Part shown: piece by piece, positions 13,705 to 27,531 of the stretch
How the letters are laid out: the number at the start of each line of letters is the position of its first letter
How positions within the stretch are numbered: the stretch's first letter is position 1
NCBI GenBank assembly: GCA_030407085.1
Contig: CM059582.1
Location: 157,442,501-157,506,500, forward strand
Length of the DNA stretch: 64,000 nt
Direction of reading: 5' to 3'
From: Trichopria drosophilae
Lineage: Eukaryota > Arthropoda > Insecta > Hymenoptera > Diapriidae
Notes under the pieces: model-generated
Database searches by the model: none
Seen by the model: the letters and a program-made list of their open reading frames with translations, nothing else
What the model was told of the DNA's origin: nothing
Translations under genes and position numbers: made by a program

Positions 13705-14739
13705 TAAACACGAATTAGTAGTACTTCTAGAAGCCAAATTTTCAATTTTTCGTTTTGAAAAATTAAAGATGAGACTACACAGGGGCAAAATGTTGAAGCC
13801 CAAGTTTCGTACAGATCCGTGTGCGGATCCCCATTATACATTACATTCCAAATAAACTCTCACTCGTGTAAACGGAGGTGGGGCTTTTCGGGAATCTAAG
13901 GCATCTTTGAAAATTGCAAGTAGTAGTGAAAGCAGAGAGTATTAAGATTCGACATTCGTAAAGTCGTCCTCTGTTTCATCAGTTGATCAGTTATCAATTG
14001 GCCAATTGGTGTGTTATACAACTCTGGAATCAAATACAACCATGGCCTACCTTGAAATATCTTTTTATCGACTTTCTCTTTTTAGCGTAACGCCGTACAT
14101 AATTTATTATATAACTTCGAGCGCGGAGAATATTCAAAGCATCTAATCCTAAGTACCCTTTTAACATACTATTTGATACACTTTTTTTTATATAATTTAA
14201 AAGTATAAAGATCAAAATCTGAAGTGTCTAAGAACGGTGAAAGACAGGAATTTGAAATTTAGTATTGGTACTACTTGCTTTTCTGTCAATATATTACGTA
14301 TATGTAAAATAAAAAAAAATTGTTTACACAAATTTTTGCTACAAATGTTGTAAATTGTAAATGTCATTTTAAAAAACACAAAGAACATTAGACCCAAACA
14401 AGTCTTTATAACTATTCACTAATTAACTTTTTAATGATGCTAATTGATTATGAGTATAAATAAAACGTTCCTCAATAATCACACCAAATATAAATAGAAT
14501 ACAAATGAATTGTCCAGCAACAAAGTATAAATTTCCTTAATTACACCTCTAGTTCTTTTAATAGTAGGTCGATCTAAAATTAATATTCTAATTAGATTTA
14601 GCATACCCACGTATCAAAATCAAATACTTTGGAAAGATTCGACAAATTTGAGTTGCAAATGCTATTTGAAGCTATGTGAACCGTAGCTGTATCGATACCA
14701 GACTAATGCACGGAATTCTAACAATGTAGATTGTTTAAA

Positions 14740-15310
14740 GTTGAAATACCTTTAGTGATGTTGGGAAGACAACTAATTCCTGCGATGGGGCTGGAGGGTC
14801 TTCGTGATCCGAAGGCACCGAAAAGTTTTTGGGAAATGATAGACACGTAATAAACCTGGTCGTCACTATTTTTGTAGTACTAAATCACGAACATCGTGTT
14901 CTTAAACATCACGTGTCCGTTCCCCGCTTTATCGATCGAAAACGATTCACTTCGAAATGCGGACCCAAATCATCGTTAACGATCTCTTGGCCCATGCGCC
15001 AGGTGCTGAATCTCAATGGGCGCATATTGATTGTCGTAGAATTTTTGAATTTCCTCTCAACATCTGCAAGAGAAAAGAGGATACACTTCCTATGGTGAAT
15101 ACGCACTATTATTTAGTATTTTTCACGTTCTAAGAATTTCTTTTACTTTTAACGCAACATTTAATGTTACCAAAACAAGTTTACGCATTTGAAACTTGAC
15201 GCGGCTAAAAAGCGAAGCGTGCTCAAAGACACCGGTCGCACGACTCTGCGCATTCGGACCGATCAGAAGTCAAGCGGTCCAAGCCCGTTCGGGATTTCCC
15301 TACCACTAAT
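14740..15310. other. GC-richer island with splice-like signals; possible small gene or ncRNA exon
   Basis: This block is clearly richer in G+C than its surroundings and is open on both strands. On the minus strand a strong acceptor (CTTTTCTCTTGCAG, ending at 15,084) precedes a 177-base open stretch. A donor-like G|GTAACATT lies at about 15,160, which would give a short intron and an upstream exon in the CpG-rich block 15,180-15,310. On the plus strand an acceptor-like CTTTAG at about 14,755 precedes a 31-codon frame opening with ATG at 14,758. I recognise no protein in either reading. An exon of a small secreted peptide, a long non-coding RNA, or an old promoter are all possible; strand and coding status are open. 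Confidence 0.35.
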
Positions 15311-15591
15311 GACGGCATTCATATGTACACAGAAAAAAAACAAGTCTTAAATTTGTTACAAATTTAATGTGCTTAAATTTAACCACTGTGTATTATATAA
15401 GATTGTCTTTTCTAACTACGCTTGTTTTTGTTGCATCTTGAAAGTAGCCTCGCAGTAGTCTTAATTTAAAAATTATTTTATTAGCAGTACAGAATTTGTT
15501 GTTAACAGCTAAGTATAATAATGTAATCGCCTTATAAATTATTATATATATATATATTCAATTTATTATACACTATATATGCTATTTTATG

Positions 15592-17055
15592 TGGGCAAAT
15601 CCGCGAAACCTTTAAATTTCGTGTCTCTGTGTATTTTTGAGTATTTCTATTTTATTTTTCTGCGAATAAACTGGTCAACATTATTAAGTACACTCCAAAC
15701 ATATTGACCAATGTATGTAATGCATTATTGATTAGATAAATGCACGAAATTCATACCTTCGAAACCGAAAAATATGTCAAAAACGCCTAAAATAAAGTGT
15801 CCCCACAGTATGTTTTTCACATTTGATCTTGTAGCGATTTCAACGTTTCCTTAATCTGTCTGGATTTTTTACACGTACTAATAGACAAAAAAAACAAAGA
15901 ATTTGCACCCTTATAGAGCTATGTGCCCTTTTCAGGAAGGCCGAAAAGAGTACCTTTAAAATGTGTCCCTCGTTCTTTCAAAAAAAAAAAAAACAATTTT
16001 AGTTCATTTTCAACCGACTAAACGTGCAGCATATCTTTCTCGAGCAAAAAGTAATAATTTTGAACCCGGAAAAAGGAGGAAATTCAGACATCGTTTAAGA
16101 ATGTGCTCACAAGAGAAGTCAAAAACAAAATATATGCTTGAAGTGAAAAGCACTTGCGTAACTGGTTAAAATACTGGTCATTTTTTAATGGCACACCGTC
16201 AATTGAAAAAGAACATTATTTGCAACATTTGTGATCGTTTCGAAAGCGCGAAATAGAGGTAATATCAAAACGCTAACATCTAATAGCGGGTTTAACCCTT
16301 TGTATCACCATGGTAAATAACGTTTCCTTTGATTTTTCATTATTAAAATTGTAGTTCACGCATTCATGTTAAGTTTTTTACGATTAGGTAGTATAAATAA
16401 ACAAATATGAAAAAATAAGGATACCCGTGAATATAACCGGATAAAGCAATCATATTAAGTACTCTCGAATATACCTTAATTAATTTTTACGCCGCCATTC
16501 AAATTCGGGTTGTAATGATTTAGGCGAAAAATAAGAGGAATCATAATTTCCATCATTAACTTGAAGAGCCATGAATTTAATACTTTCGAATTTCTTTATT
16601 CACAGCCGTCCGTATTTCTATCTAAAAACATAATATTTATTATATTTTATTCAACGATGTAATTCTCAAACCAACATGTATCTGAATGCATACCAATGCA
16701 AAAATTGTATCATTTCAGTACTTTTCAATTATAAATTCTACATTCAAATTGATAATCGCGTGAAGCAATTTCTCAAATGAAAGCACTTTCTTGATGTGCA
16801 GCTTAGTTAGTGTTCAGATTTTCGAAATTCAATATGACCGCTCCAAAATGTCGAACGTCACCTCTACATTTTAAGAGTTAAATAATTCTCACATGATAAT
16901 TTTGACTCTTCAGCGTTGCTTAAAAAATAAAGCACACTGTCATTTGTTACCTATTAATCTACATTACAACATATAAAAATTCCAATAATGTGCTTAACAC
17001 GTACAACTTGTTTGATTTTATGACTCAAAATTCAAAGATTTCGCGGATTTGCCCA
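15592..17055. mobile_element. TIR element of about 1.46 kb, TGGGCAAATCCGCGAAA ends
   Basis: The sequence TGGGCAAATCCGCGAAA at 15,592 is mirrored by TTTCGCGGATTTGCCCA ending at 17,055. The match continues inward with small differences (CCTTTAAATTT against AAATTCAAAGA), giving terminal inverted repeats of roughly 30-40 bp. Flanks are TTATG on the left and TATAAC on the right, so the target duplication is unclear. The interior has only short frames (one of 68 codons at 15,963 is basic, Lys/Arg-rich, not recognised) and no transposase motif. A non-autonomous DNA transposon is the best reading. Confidence 0.65.
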
Positions 17056-17433
17056 TATAACAGATTTATTTGAGGTCGATAATAGAATTCATATTCGGAA
17101 TCCGAAGTCTTTGATGAGGCAATATTTCAGTACAATTTGTTAAAATGTGAAGATAGCATAGATAGAAGATAGATTACAAAATAAAAACAGAAGTCAATGA
17201 ATTCCGAATTTACTTGCCAACTAATTTCATTGGTATTTTGTACGTGAGCCACATACATATATTACGAATTTTGTGCATTTACACTGATTCTTATAATGAG
17301 CTTCGCTGATTCAAATGTAGAGAGTAGAAGTAAATAGTTTAATATGCAAAGAAAATATGTTCTTCATTTAAGTAATATTTACTTAAAACAAGTAACAATT
17401 TTTAAATATAAAGTAGTAAGTCTTTCACAGCGT

Positions 17434-17892
17434 GAAGACCGTATTGCCGAAATATTAATATTTGTTTACTTATTTAAATTAAAGCGGTCAAGAAATTTAT
17501 ATATATTTATTGTCATTTCAGCGATTTTCTTAATTTTATAACTGCTTAAAAGTGATATTTCATTTTTTAATGCAATATAAAATGAAAATATTATTTTTTT
17601 ACACAAAATTAACATTGATTATTGCATCCAGGGCAAGGATGTCATCAGCCTTGCTGAAGAGCACAACATGACATCATAGTACGAAACGCATTTAGACATG
17701 AGTTCAAATTATAAGCGCTAGAGGAATGAGTTTCAATAATATATCCAATAGTATAGGATTTAAACATTTTACCGAATGATTTATTGCACCAAACGTGAAC
17801 TGATATCCCAGTTTCGTCGTATCTTATATTTGTTTACTTTTTCACGCTTAGTATGAAGACCGTATTACCGAGATATTAATATTTATTTACTT
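17434..17892. repeat. Pair of direct repeats, about 39 bp
   Basis: GAAGACCGTATTGCCGAAAT at 17,434 and GAAGACCGTATTACCGAGAT at 17,854 are direct copies. The match continues through ATTAATATTTRTTTACTTA in both. A third partial copy (TATGAAGACCGGAATTT) starts near 18,239. The units are dispersed by 420 and about 390 bp and each is followed by A/T-rich sequence. Their nature is unknown; they could be ends of a decayed repeat. Confidence 0.4.
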
Positions 17893-18689
17893 AAGTCTTT
17901 CATTTCATACTATTAATAAACATTTTTTTTAGTTTAAAAATTCGCAATCAATACTTCCATTTGCATAGAAGTTTCACTTGCTTCATTCATTAAATTCATG
18001 TGTAACTTATAGTTTCTAGTGTAACTAAACACAGTAAAAAATATGTACTCTATTATGAGTTACATAAAAAACCATATATATTAAGGGTCTTTTTGTCAAC
18101 TACATATAAATGACATGCAACTGCCGAATAAAATTCACTGCAATCAATCACAAGGGTATTGTACCATTAAAAATCATAGGAGACATTAATTATCTTTTGC
18201 ATCGGTTCTCAGTGTCTGCTCTTTATATTAATATTAGTATGAAGACCGGAATTTACAGCACATAAAATTGCTTATGAATAAAAACATGATATATGTAGAA
18301 TTTATATAGTTCAGGCTTTAAATTTTAAATGATTGGTGTAAAATATGTTCGTAAATAATGTAGAAGACAGCGATAGTTTTTCATTGAGTTTATTTACAGT
18401 GTTATAAGTGAATAAAACTCTAGTATGCCCAATAGTTTCGTATATTTCCTCTAATATGGGCATATCCCTAGATCTTCTAACTTTCGTGAAGGAGAGTGGT
18501 TCAAGACCTATCCCACGATATTTTGCATATAATAATAACATAAAACATAAGAAAGTTGGTTTAATTATAGGAACATCATACTTTAATGTCGGTTTTATAT
18601 CATTTAAACATACAACAAGTTTCAAATCCGTCAAATAATGCTGCTATAGTAGTGACGATGTCGTTTTCAATTAAACTGCTATAACTTGT

Positions 18690-18830
18690 TAAATGCGATT
18701 TGTTAAAATTCGGGCTCTGTAAGGGTGCTTCTAATTACTATAGATGATATCTTAGAAAATACCATAGAAATTAATTGAGAACTGACCGAGGAACTTTGGA
18801 AACAATTGATTTTTAGTTACTTCAGATATT
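18690..18830. repeat. Fragment of the TTAA-flanked foldback MITE family
   Basis: Contains the family's internal landmarks in the right order: AAAATTCGGGCTCTGTAAGG, then GCTTCTAATTACTATAGATG, a TATCTTAGAAAATACCATAG block, and TTGAGAACTGACCGAG. These match the interior of the intact copy at 43,795-44,127. Terminal GGGGGTTCTAAAG sequences were not found here, so it is truncated on both sides. Confidence 0.55.
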
Positions 18831-18859
18831 ACTTCAACACAGAACTCTGGACGAATCAT

Positions 18860-21800
18860 CATGAAAATGATTATTTAAAAATACAAAACACAAAAAATAT
18901 CATCAAATTCTCTACAGAAAAGGTGATATACACTTTCTCCGTAAAATCATACAATGGTTATGCCATAAACGACGAATAAATATGGAACAATCTCGCTTTT
19001 TGAATTTATTTTCGAAAATACAAATCGCATTAAAAAATGTTTCAAACAAAAAAGCAGAGCATCACATTTTCTACAAAGAAAGTCAATGGTAATGTCGACG
19101 AATAATCAAGTTGACAGTGATCTGGGAATGGGATTACATATACGAAATAGAACTTTTCAGATCTTAGTTAATTATCATTTATTTATTTAATACCATTAGT
19201 GACTTAATACAAAAAATAAAATCACCTTAGAAGATTCGTGTTTATAAAAATGTTATATAATAATGCTCCGACTGGCATATGTGGGGGGTCAAAGTTTTGA
19301 AAATAATAATTTTCAGTTTTTTTCTATTATATCAGTTAAATTAGCTGGGACTACCAAACCTTGACCATTTGAGAAGGGCTTGAGCTAAAGACCGCAGGGT
19401 CGAAGTCTCTAGTTTTTTTTCGATCCAATGCTTAGCACATAATCGTTCCTTATTCAACAAGGTTTTAAAAACACTATCAATTTTGTATAGGTCACCATAC
19501 ACAGAAATATTGACGTAGCACCAACTTTAATGCTTTAGGTGTGATACACCTCCTCTGCATCGTATACATAATTTTATTTTGATGTATATGCAGAAAAGGT
19601 TAGAACTCTTAAGTATACGAAAAAACAAAACAAAAAACATATATCAATTCCTTCTCGTCGAAAACGGTTTTTTATCAAAAAAATTAATCCTATTCCAAAA
19701 CTTTTTGTACAGATTTTATTTTTTCCGCTGAAAACTCAGATCCTTATAGTAAACAATCTAAAATTATAGTCTGCGCTCTCAATGCGACCAATCATTATCA
19801 ATTATCGTATTCAAAATTAAGGCGCGATAATGAGTTTAGGACTATTTCTTATTTTTTAATACAACATATTTTACTTTACTTCTTCCATTTTAGCATAGAA
19901 ACAAATGGGACCAATATTTTTTTTATTCTCACATCGCGGTTGAGATGAAACGTTCGAATAAGAGCACAAATCTACCATTTTCATGTAATTCGCATTTTAA
20001 TTGTACATTATTCTTGATTAAATAATTATATCAATAATAATTTAAATCTTATTTATTATTTTGTTATAAATAACTTCTACATGGCCAGGTTATCCACAAA
20101 TAAATGGAAATTGCTGTCAAAATACTGCCATTTCTGAAGTATAACATTATCACATCAGTTTCATGACTATATAGCATACCGAAGCTTATTGCAAAATATA
20201 TTTTTTGAAATTAAAATCCTATCTAGCTTGTGGTTCCTACCACTACAAAATTTGTGAATTCCATTATAGAAATAGGAAGTGAAACTATAAACGTAGTAAA
20301 ATTTATTATAAAAAAAATAGGGTCTGAATACCATACTAAGAGAAATCATTTACTATAAATAGTTATTGAAAGGTAATGTTAAGGCTCTTACTATAAAGTT
20401 ATAACAGTAACTGTAAAGTTAAAAACGACAAGTAACTTTGAAATGAAAATACCAGCATTTTCATGCATGTCAGCAACGTTATTGTATATTAACTCGCATA
20501 TTTTAACATTCAAGGAGCGTTCATTAACTGTTAATAAAACTTACATTAAATTCTATGGTTTAAACTGCGCATGTCAACAATTCTTATATTAACTATTAAC
20601 ATAACAAACTTTAACCGAATCTCATATTATGTTAACTGCAGGATAAAGTGCCTTACCTTAAGATCAAAATCTAAATTCTGTTAACTTTACTATGAAGTTA
20701 TTACGATAACTGTAAACAAACATTTCTCTCTGTGCATATGTATTGCTCTGACTATATTTCAAGGATATGGTAACACGTGGTTATAAACTAAAAAATTAGA
20801 ATATTAGTGTAAGTATTGTCTTCTTTATTTCGAATACTATATTTTGAACGTTTATTATTTCAGAAACTCTTGAGGTCCGAAGATTAACAATTGTCATCAA
20901 CTTTACACATCAACGATTGCGTAAGCGCAATTGTGTGTCTCCTTTCAATATAGTAAATAAAAATGTACATGGTATAAAAACGTACTCGAAATACAAAATC
21001 ATCCCTTAAGAACAATTACTAGAATAAAAAAAATTTACCTGATGGTGCGATATTTTTAAAGTTAACGACATGATAGACATCAGAATACTATTGATAATAA
21101 AAATGATTCACTCAGTAAAAAGAATATTCTCCATAATATAATTTAACTATGTTCTAAAAGGCACGTGAAAAGAGTCAAAATTGATCAGACGTTGAAAATT
21201 CATCATGAGCTTTGTTCTATATCTTGTCTTGTTCGCAGAGAAAGTGTTCTTTTTTCATTGTTTTTTTCCTTTTTCCTGCTACGTGCTATGCGAAGGAGAT
21301 GGGCAGGATAAATAATTACTTTGAATAATGAAATGCAATTATTTTTTATGTTCTCAATTCTAATAATTCAGTTTCACTACCATCCGCTATAGAAACATTA
21401 ATTAGAGCAAAGTGCAAAATTGTTTCAATTGTTAATTGAAAGCTGTTTAAATTAACTTCGTTAGTTTCGAAGAATTCCAATTTATTTTTAAAAATATATG
21501 TGACTTTGGCTTTGTACTAGTTGTGTGTATGTTAAGAGGGTTTTGGTCAAGAAAAATGTAGTTGATATATTTTCTCTTTCTCAATATTTTAAGCTGTTTC
21601 TGGATTTTTAATATTTATCTAACTTGATAATTTTGAATAAAATCTTTTGAAAAGAATGAAGATAATTCACCCGTAAGTTCGACAAAGGTAATTAGATCAT
21701 AATAACAGATAATTGAAGAAGAATATGTTAATATTTATTAATTATTTTTCCTTTTCCTTCATTTGTATTACGTCTGCAATTGGTAATACTGACATTTTTG

Positions 21801-23147
21801 CATTAAATGCTTTACATTTCTGCATTAAATTTGTTAACATTTGTTTTCTGTTCTTTCATTTCTTAACTACAAAAATCTTGTCCTTTATTTAACGTTTCGA
21901 TCAAATTTTTATCCTCTTAAATTCTTATTAATTTTAAAATGTTTAAAAAGCGTGTAATTAATAATTAAAAACTGCTTAGTCAATGGATAAAAACTGCATA
22001 TAAACGTAAAGTTTAACCATGTGTCTATTTATATTAAACGATATTAATGATTTATATAAACATTTAATTTTTAAATAAAATCAACACTTTTGTTTTCAGT
22101 ATTGTGACATGTATTTTATTCCTTTATTAAATGGCAGTAATGAGTTCTGCTTTTACATTTATCAGCACTTGCATCTGCCACCAATTTCATTACATGCGCC
22201 CCGAGATCCTTCTGCATAATACATTACATATTCTGTAATTTAGGATCGTATACTATTCGGTTAATGTTTCTTGTATTAATTCTAAGATATTCCCAAAAAG
22301 CTACAGTAATATAAAATCTAAAAAAGAATTAAAATAAAAATATTATATTAAATTAAGTTCAAATTTATTAATATACGAATATTTATTTTCCCTGCTCTAT
22401 TAAAACTAGTTATTTATTCTGAAACTTATACCTGTGTTATTCTTGCGTGATGCTTTGAAAAACGAAAATATATAGATATAAGATTTTAACCGCGATCTAA
22501 ACTTACGTGAATCATGGTAATGTTAATCAGTATAAAGATAATTACTTTTGTGCTTTTGTATATTTAAATAGGTACTTTGTGAATTAGATGCAGAATATAA
22601 AGTATAAGTGTAAGTAAAGTATAAAGCATATATAAGTATAATGTGTAAGATATGCATTTAGAAGAATCTATGTCCTGAACGGAATTCTTTGAAATAAATT
22701 GGGGTAATTAACAAATGAAAAGTATTTCATATTCGAAATTCGGATTGGTCTGAGGTCGGAATTATAATTAATGTATATCCATTCTTACTCAAAGACTAAA
22801 TAATGTTCCAGTTATCTTGCCATAATATGTGCCAACTATTCTGTCCATGAAGCAAAAGCTAGATGAAATTTTAGACAATGCTAAGACAGCAAATTTAAAA
22901 CGAAGAAAAAATTTGGGATACTGGACAGTAATTGACAAATATACATGATTCACGTAATATGTATTTATACAGAACAAGACTACCAAGCTTTCGAAAAATA
23001 GCAATTTTTTCTGCATATGCGCAATTTTTATATTGGCAAGATAGCTGTGCTTATTGCAATAACAAAATAGTACATCACAATACGAGTACGCGAAGTGGGT
23101 TGTTTGCACACGAGTGAAACAAATGAGAAAGTCAGCTACTTCGCATG
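18860..23147. other. Gene-free AT-rich stretch
   Basis: No recognisable exon, RNA gene or complete transposon. Repeated GTTAACT/AGTTAAC-rich sequence between about 20,380 and 20,715 (TAACAGTAACTGTAAAGTTA against TTATTACGATAACTGTAAAC) hints at another decayed inverted-repeat element, but the arms are too degraded to delimit. The longest frame, 22,789-23,160 on the minus strand, runs into the end of the large inverted repeat and has no recognised domain. Confidence 0.4.
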
Positions 23148-23951
23148 TGATGGATTTCACGTCAAATGTCCAGATAAAAAAATAAATTTCTCCAATCGAG
23201 CCCCAATTTTTTTTTATGAGTTGTACTATAGGTTAGTAATTATTCAGGAAAATATTTTTTAATTTTATTAAAAATTGGAGGAGTGGGAGGGGGGTAAAAG
23301 TTTTGAACTTTTTTATGTCACGCGCTATTTTGTGTATTTATTCCACTTAAACAAATAAATACAAAATTTGTTTCAGATATGATTTTGATAGGATTTTTCA
23401 TGAACTTTCGATTGGTGTAGTCCATTTTGAATTTATTTTTTATTTTAACCAAAATTTTTGAAAATAAAAAATATAATTCAAGTTTTTTCGACTTTGGGCA
23501 CGTTTTTCTTTTTATATATTTTTAACAGAAAGCTGAGGGTTTTCCTACCTACAAAATACTTGAATTTCAAAATATCGTTTTTTTTTCGAGAAATTGAATT
23601 ATAAAGATTGCGCGGCACGGCAACTCGAAGCACCAATGCACCGCGCTGCTACGCTAACGACTTTGGATTATTGCCGACAGGTGGCTGAACTCGTGGCATG
23701 TTTTCTCATACATGAAACGTTATAATACAGAAATATAGTAGGAAATATGATATTTACTAAATCCCTTTATCACTCATATTGCACTGTGTCTTTTATCATG
23801 CGTTAAACTGTAATTATCCATTTATTTGATCTGAAAAGATAATTGTAGGTAACTGCATTTTTATTGACATTCGGAAGATATTTTTTGTTTTAGATATTTC
23901 TTCTTTTTTTCTTGGGTTTAATTTTTTCATTTATTTTTGTTTTATTAAAAA

Positions 23952-25735
23952 ATGAATGTTAAGGCAAGAAACGTGTGGAGAAGCAGGTGGATCAACCCAC
24001 TAAAAAAAACGATTAAAATAACAGGTTTGATTAGTGTTTCTGAGAGTTTACGAGAGAAATATCCTGAACTTCCAGAAGGTTCAAAAATTTGTACAACGTG
24101 AAAGTTTGCACTTAATAACTCTGGAGAACTAAAAATTCAATCTACAAATGTAGAAACAGTTTCCCAATCTAACGATGAAAAAATTGTATTTGATCCTATA
24201 GAGGAGAAAATTCTTTCTGATGAAAAGTCAGAAACGGATCATATTGATTCGGATTTTAATGTTCCTACAAGATATAACAAACAAGAATTAGAAAGCTGCG
24301 ATAACGATTATTGTAAAGCAGGAATAACAACCCTAAATAAAATAAAACAAAAGTTTCTAGAATCAAAATCTAGGTCTGAAAGAATAACATTACTTACACT
24401 TGCACCGAAAGACTGGGGTCGTACAAAATTAATCAAAGAATTTAATGCAACTGAGCGAGAAGCAAGAAGTGCTGTTGAATTGGTGAAGGACCATGGAATT
24501 TTGACTTACCCAAATAACAAAAAAGGAAAAACTTTACCAACAGATGAGACTGTTGCTGAGGTAAAAAATTTTTATGAACGTGATGATATAAGTCGTTTGA
24601 TGCCAGGGAAGAATAATTTCGTGTCTATAAAGCAAATTAATGGAAAACGTGAACATGTTCAAAAACGATTACTACTTGCTAATTTGAATGAAATATATGA
24701 AGTTTTTAAAGAGAAACATACAACAGTAAAAAAAGGCTTAACTAAACTGTACAACTTAGGCCACTAAATTGCGTTTTTGCAGGAAGCAGCGGAACTCGCA
24801 CAGTTTGTGTTTGCGTGTACCACGAGAACGTAAAATTAATGCTCGATGAAATCAATCTTGAGTATTTAACAAAAGAATCCCAATTCGTTTTAAAAGATTA
24901 TCGCGACTGCTTATATGCCATTGTCTGCTCCAACCCTTCCAGTTCTTACTTTCTAGGCGAGTGCAGAATTTATCCACGAACTACAAAGATCAGTGAAGTG
25001 GTAATTGCACTCTTTGACCAGTATGATATCGAAGAAATCAAATTCAACTCCTGCTTGCAAACTGATAGGAGCACATTACAAACAATTGTCATGAAAACTG
25101 ATGAATTTGCAAACGATTAGACCAATTAAAAACGGACGACTTTATAGCAAAACAATAATCCCGTTTTGTAAATGACCTAAAAGAAAATTTATTGCTTGGT
25201 TGGTTCGTAATTTTTTGTGATTTCGCCGAAAATTATGCCTTTGTTGTCCAAAATTCCACGCAGTCTTTTCATTGGAACAACAATCAGGCTACCATATTTA
25301 CGGTGGTTATTTATTTCAAGACAGACAATGAAGTCAAGCATAAAAGTATGGTAATTATATCAGATAATCTAACTCATGACACAGCCGCAGTTTATTCTTG
25401 TCAAAAAATAATAATTAATTATTCGAAATCAAACTTTACAGTAAATAAACTGCTTTATATTACTGACAGAGCAGGCCAACAGTTTAATAATAAAAGCATG
25501 TTTGCTAATCTTTTAGCTCATAAAAAAGATTTTGCAATTGATGCAGAGTGTCATTTTCATGCAAGGGCTTATGGGAAAGGAGCATGCGATAGAGTAGGAG
25601 CTAATTTATAAAGGGCAAGGTGATAATGTTCTGCCAAAAATCCCATTTAGACTACTGAGTCGCTCATCCGATGGGCCAAAGAAAATTGCAAAGAAACTGA
25701 CGTTTTTTACAGCACAACAGACAATCAAAAGTTAG
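23952..25735 (+). pseudogene. Decayed transposase-like gene, left arm
   Basis: The reading frame starts at ATG 23,952 and is homologous to the right-arm gene throughout. It is broken by a stop at the second Cys of the N-terminal CxxC pair (TGA at 24,100), a frameshift or stop after the GLTKLYN block (24,765), a stop near 25,118 caused by loss of about a dozen bases present in the right arm, and another stop at 25,609. Recognisable segments in order are a Cys-pair N-terminal region, an acidic linker, a basic helical part, a GSSGT..VCVC..HENVKLM block, and a domain with FAENYAFVVQ, SDNLTHD and ITDRAGQQF. In the last motif the acidic D-G-A has become D-R-A. Homology to the right arm ends near 25,735. 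No function survives. Confidence 0.75.
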
Positions 25736-25878
25736 ATCAACGCACCGCAAACTTCTCTCTGCATTTAACAGGGTTGAGACTGTCATTAAATTAACATAAT
25801 GCCTGCATTACAGTATTTTTTAAAATTTTCTTGATTCGTTATTTATTTTTCTGTACTTTTTCCTTTTTTTTTTTAATA
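25736..25878. other. Junction between the two arms
   Basis: Unpaired A/T-rich centre of the giant inverted repeat. The left arm loses similarity after the AAAAGTTAGAT motif, whereas the right arm continues through about 320 more coding bases. Long T-runs (25,860-25,900) mark the 3' end of the right-arm gene. It has neither the outer terminal sequence nor a second target duplication, so the two gene copies are not two complete transposons placed end to end. Confidence 0.5.
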
Positions 25879-27523
25879 TTACTTTTTATTTTTTTTTTGT
25901 TCCAAGATTTTTTTTAATACATGTTTTTCAGCATTTTTTTTTACAACTTTTGTATAATTTGTTATTTTCCCCTTCGTCTTTGTAGTTTTTCTTTTCTTGC
26001 CTTCTTTCTTTATACCTTTTTTATTTTGACCTTTCGATTCGGGAAAAATGTCATATTGTGTTTCTAAAGAGCGTTTCTTCAGCAACCATTTTCCATCTGT
26101 GGTAGGTATAAACGCATGATACTGTTTTGTGCCCGTTATTGTAACTGCATCTTTAAATCTGGTCTCTATAGTTTCAAAATCTAACTTTTGCTTGTCTTTT
26201 GTACAGTAAAAAACTTCAGTTTCTTTGCAATTTTCTTTGGCCCATAAGAAGAGCGATTCAGGAGTCAAAATGGGATTTTTTGCAGAACATTGTATGCTTG
26301 CTCGCGCAACTGCCCTTCTTAAATTAGCCCCTACTCCATCCCATGCTCCTTTCCCATGAGTCGTTGCATGAAAATGACACTCTGCATCAATTGCAAAATC
26401 CTCTTTATGAGCTAAAAGATTAGCAAACATGCTTTTATTTTTAAACTGTTGGCCTGCTCCGTCAGTAATATAAAATAGTTTATTTACTGTAAAGTTTGAT
26501 TTCAAATAATTAATTATTATTTTTTGATAAGAATAAACTGCGGCTGTGTCATGAGTTAGATTATCTGATATAATTACCATACTTTTATGCCTGACTTCAT
26601 TGTCTGTCTTGAAATAAATAACCACCGTAAATATGGTAGCCTGATTGTTGTTCCAATGAAAAGACTGCGTGGAATTTTGGACCACAAAGGCATTATTTTC
26701 GGCGAAATCACAAGAAATTACGAACTCACCAGGCAATAAATTTTCTTTTAGGTCATTCACAAAACGGGATTGTTGTTTTGCGATAAAATCGTGCGGTTTA
26801 ATTGGTCTAATCGTTTGCAAAGATTATCTACAAATTCATCAGTTTTCATGACAATTGTTTGTAATGTGCTCCTATCAGTTTGTAACTAGGAGTTGAATTT
26901 GATTTCTTCGATATCATACTGCTCAAAGACTGCAATTAGCACTTCACTGATCTTTGTAGTACCTGGGAAAATTCTGCACTCGCCTAGAAAGCAAGAACTG
27001 GAAGGGTTGGAGCAGACAATGGCATTTAAGCAGTCGCGATAATCTTTTAAAACGAATAGGGACTCTTTTGTTAAATACTCAAGATTGATTTCATTGAGCA
27101 TTAATTTTACGTTCTCGTGGTACAAGCAAACACAAACTGTGTGAGTTCCGCTGCTTCCTGCAAAAACGCAATTTAATGGCCTAAGTTGTGTAAATTTAGT
27201 TAAGCCTATTTTAACTGTTGTATGTTCCTCTTTAAAAACGTCATATATTTCATTCAAATTAGCAAGTTTGTAGTAATCGTTTTTGAACATGTTCACTTTT
27301 TCCATTAATTTGCTTTATAGACACGAAATCATTCTTCCCTGGCATCAAACGACTTATATCATCACGATCATAAACATTTTTTACCGCAGAAACAGTCTCA
27401 TCTGGCAAAGTATTTCCATTTTTGTTATTTGGGTAAGTCAAAATTCCATGGTCCTTCACCAATTCAACAGCAGTTCTTGCTTCTCGCTCAGTTGCATTAA
27501 ATTCTTTGATTAATTTTGTACGA

Positions 27524-27531
27524 CCCCAGTC
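27524..27531. repeat. Target-site duplication, left copy
   Basis: CCCCAGTC, identical to 28,480-28,487 on the other side of the 948-bp element. The empty site can be read in the paralogous arm (GACTGGGGTCG at about 24,413), which proves insertion after the arms were already duplicated. Confidence 0.92.

Noticed and set aside
19320..19420. Sequence resembling a tRNA T-arm (GCAGGGTCGAAGTCTCTAG)
   Set aside because: The B-box consensus GGTTCGA is not met, and no A-box or foldable cloverleaf is present.
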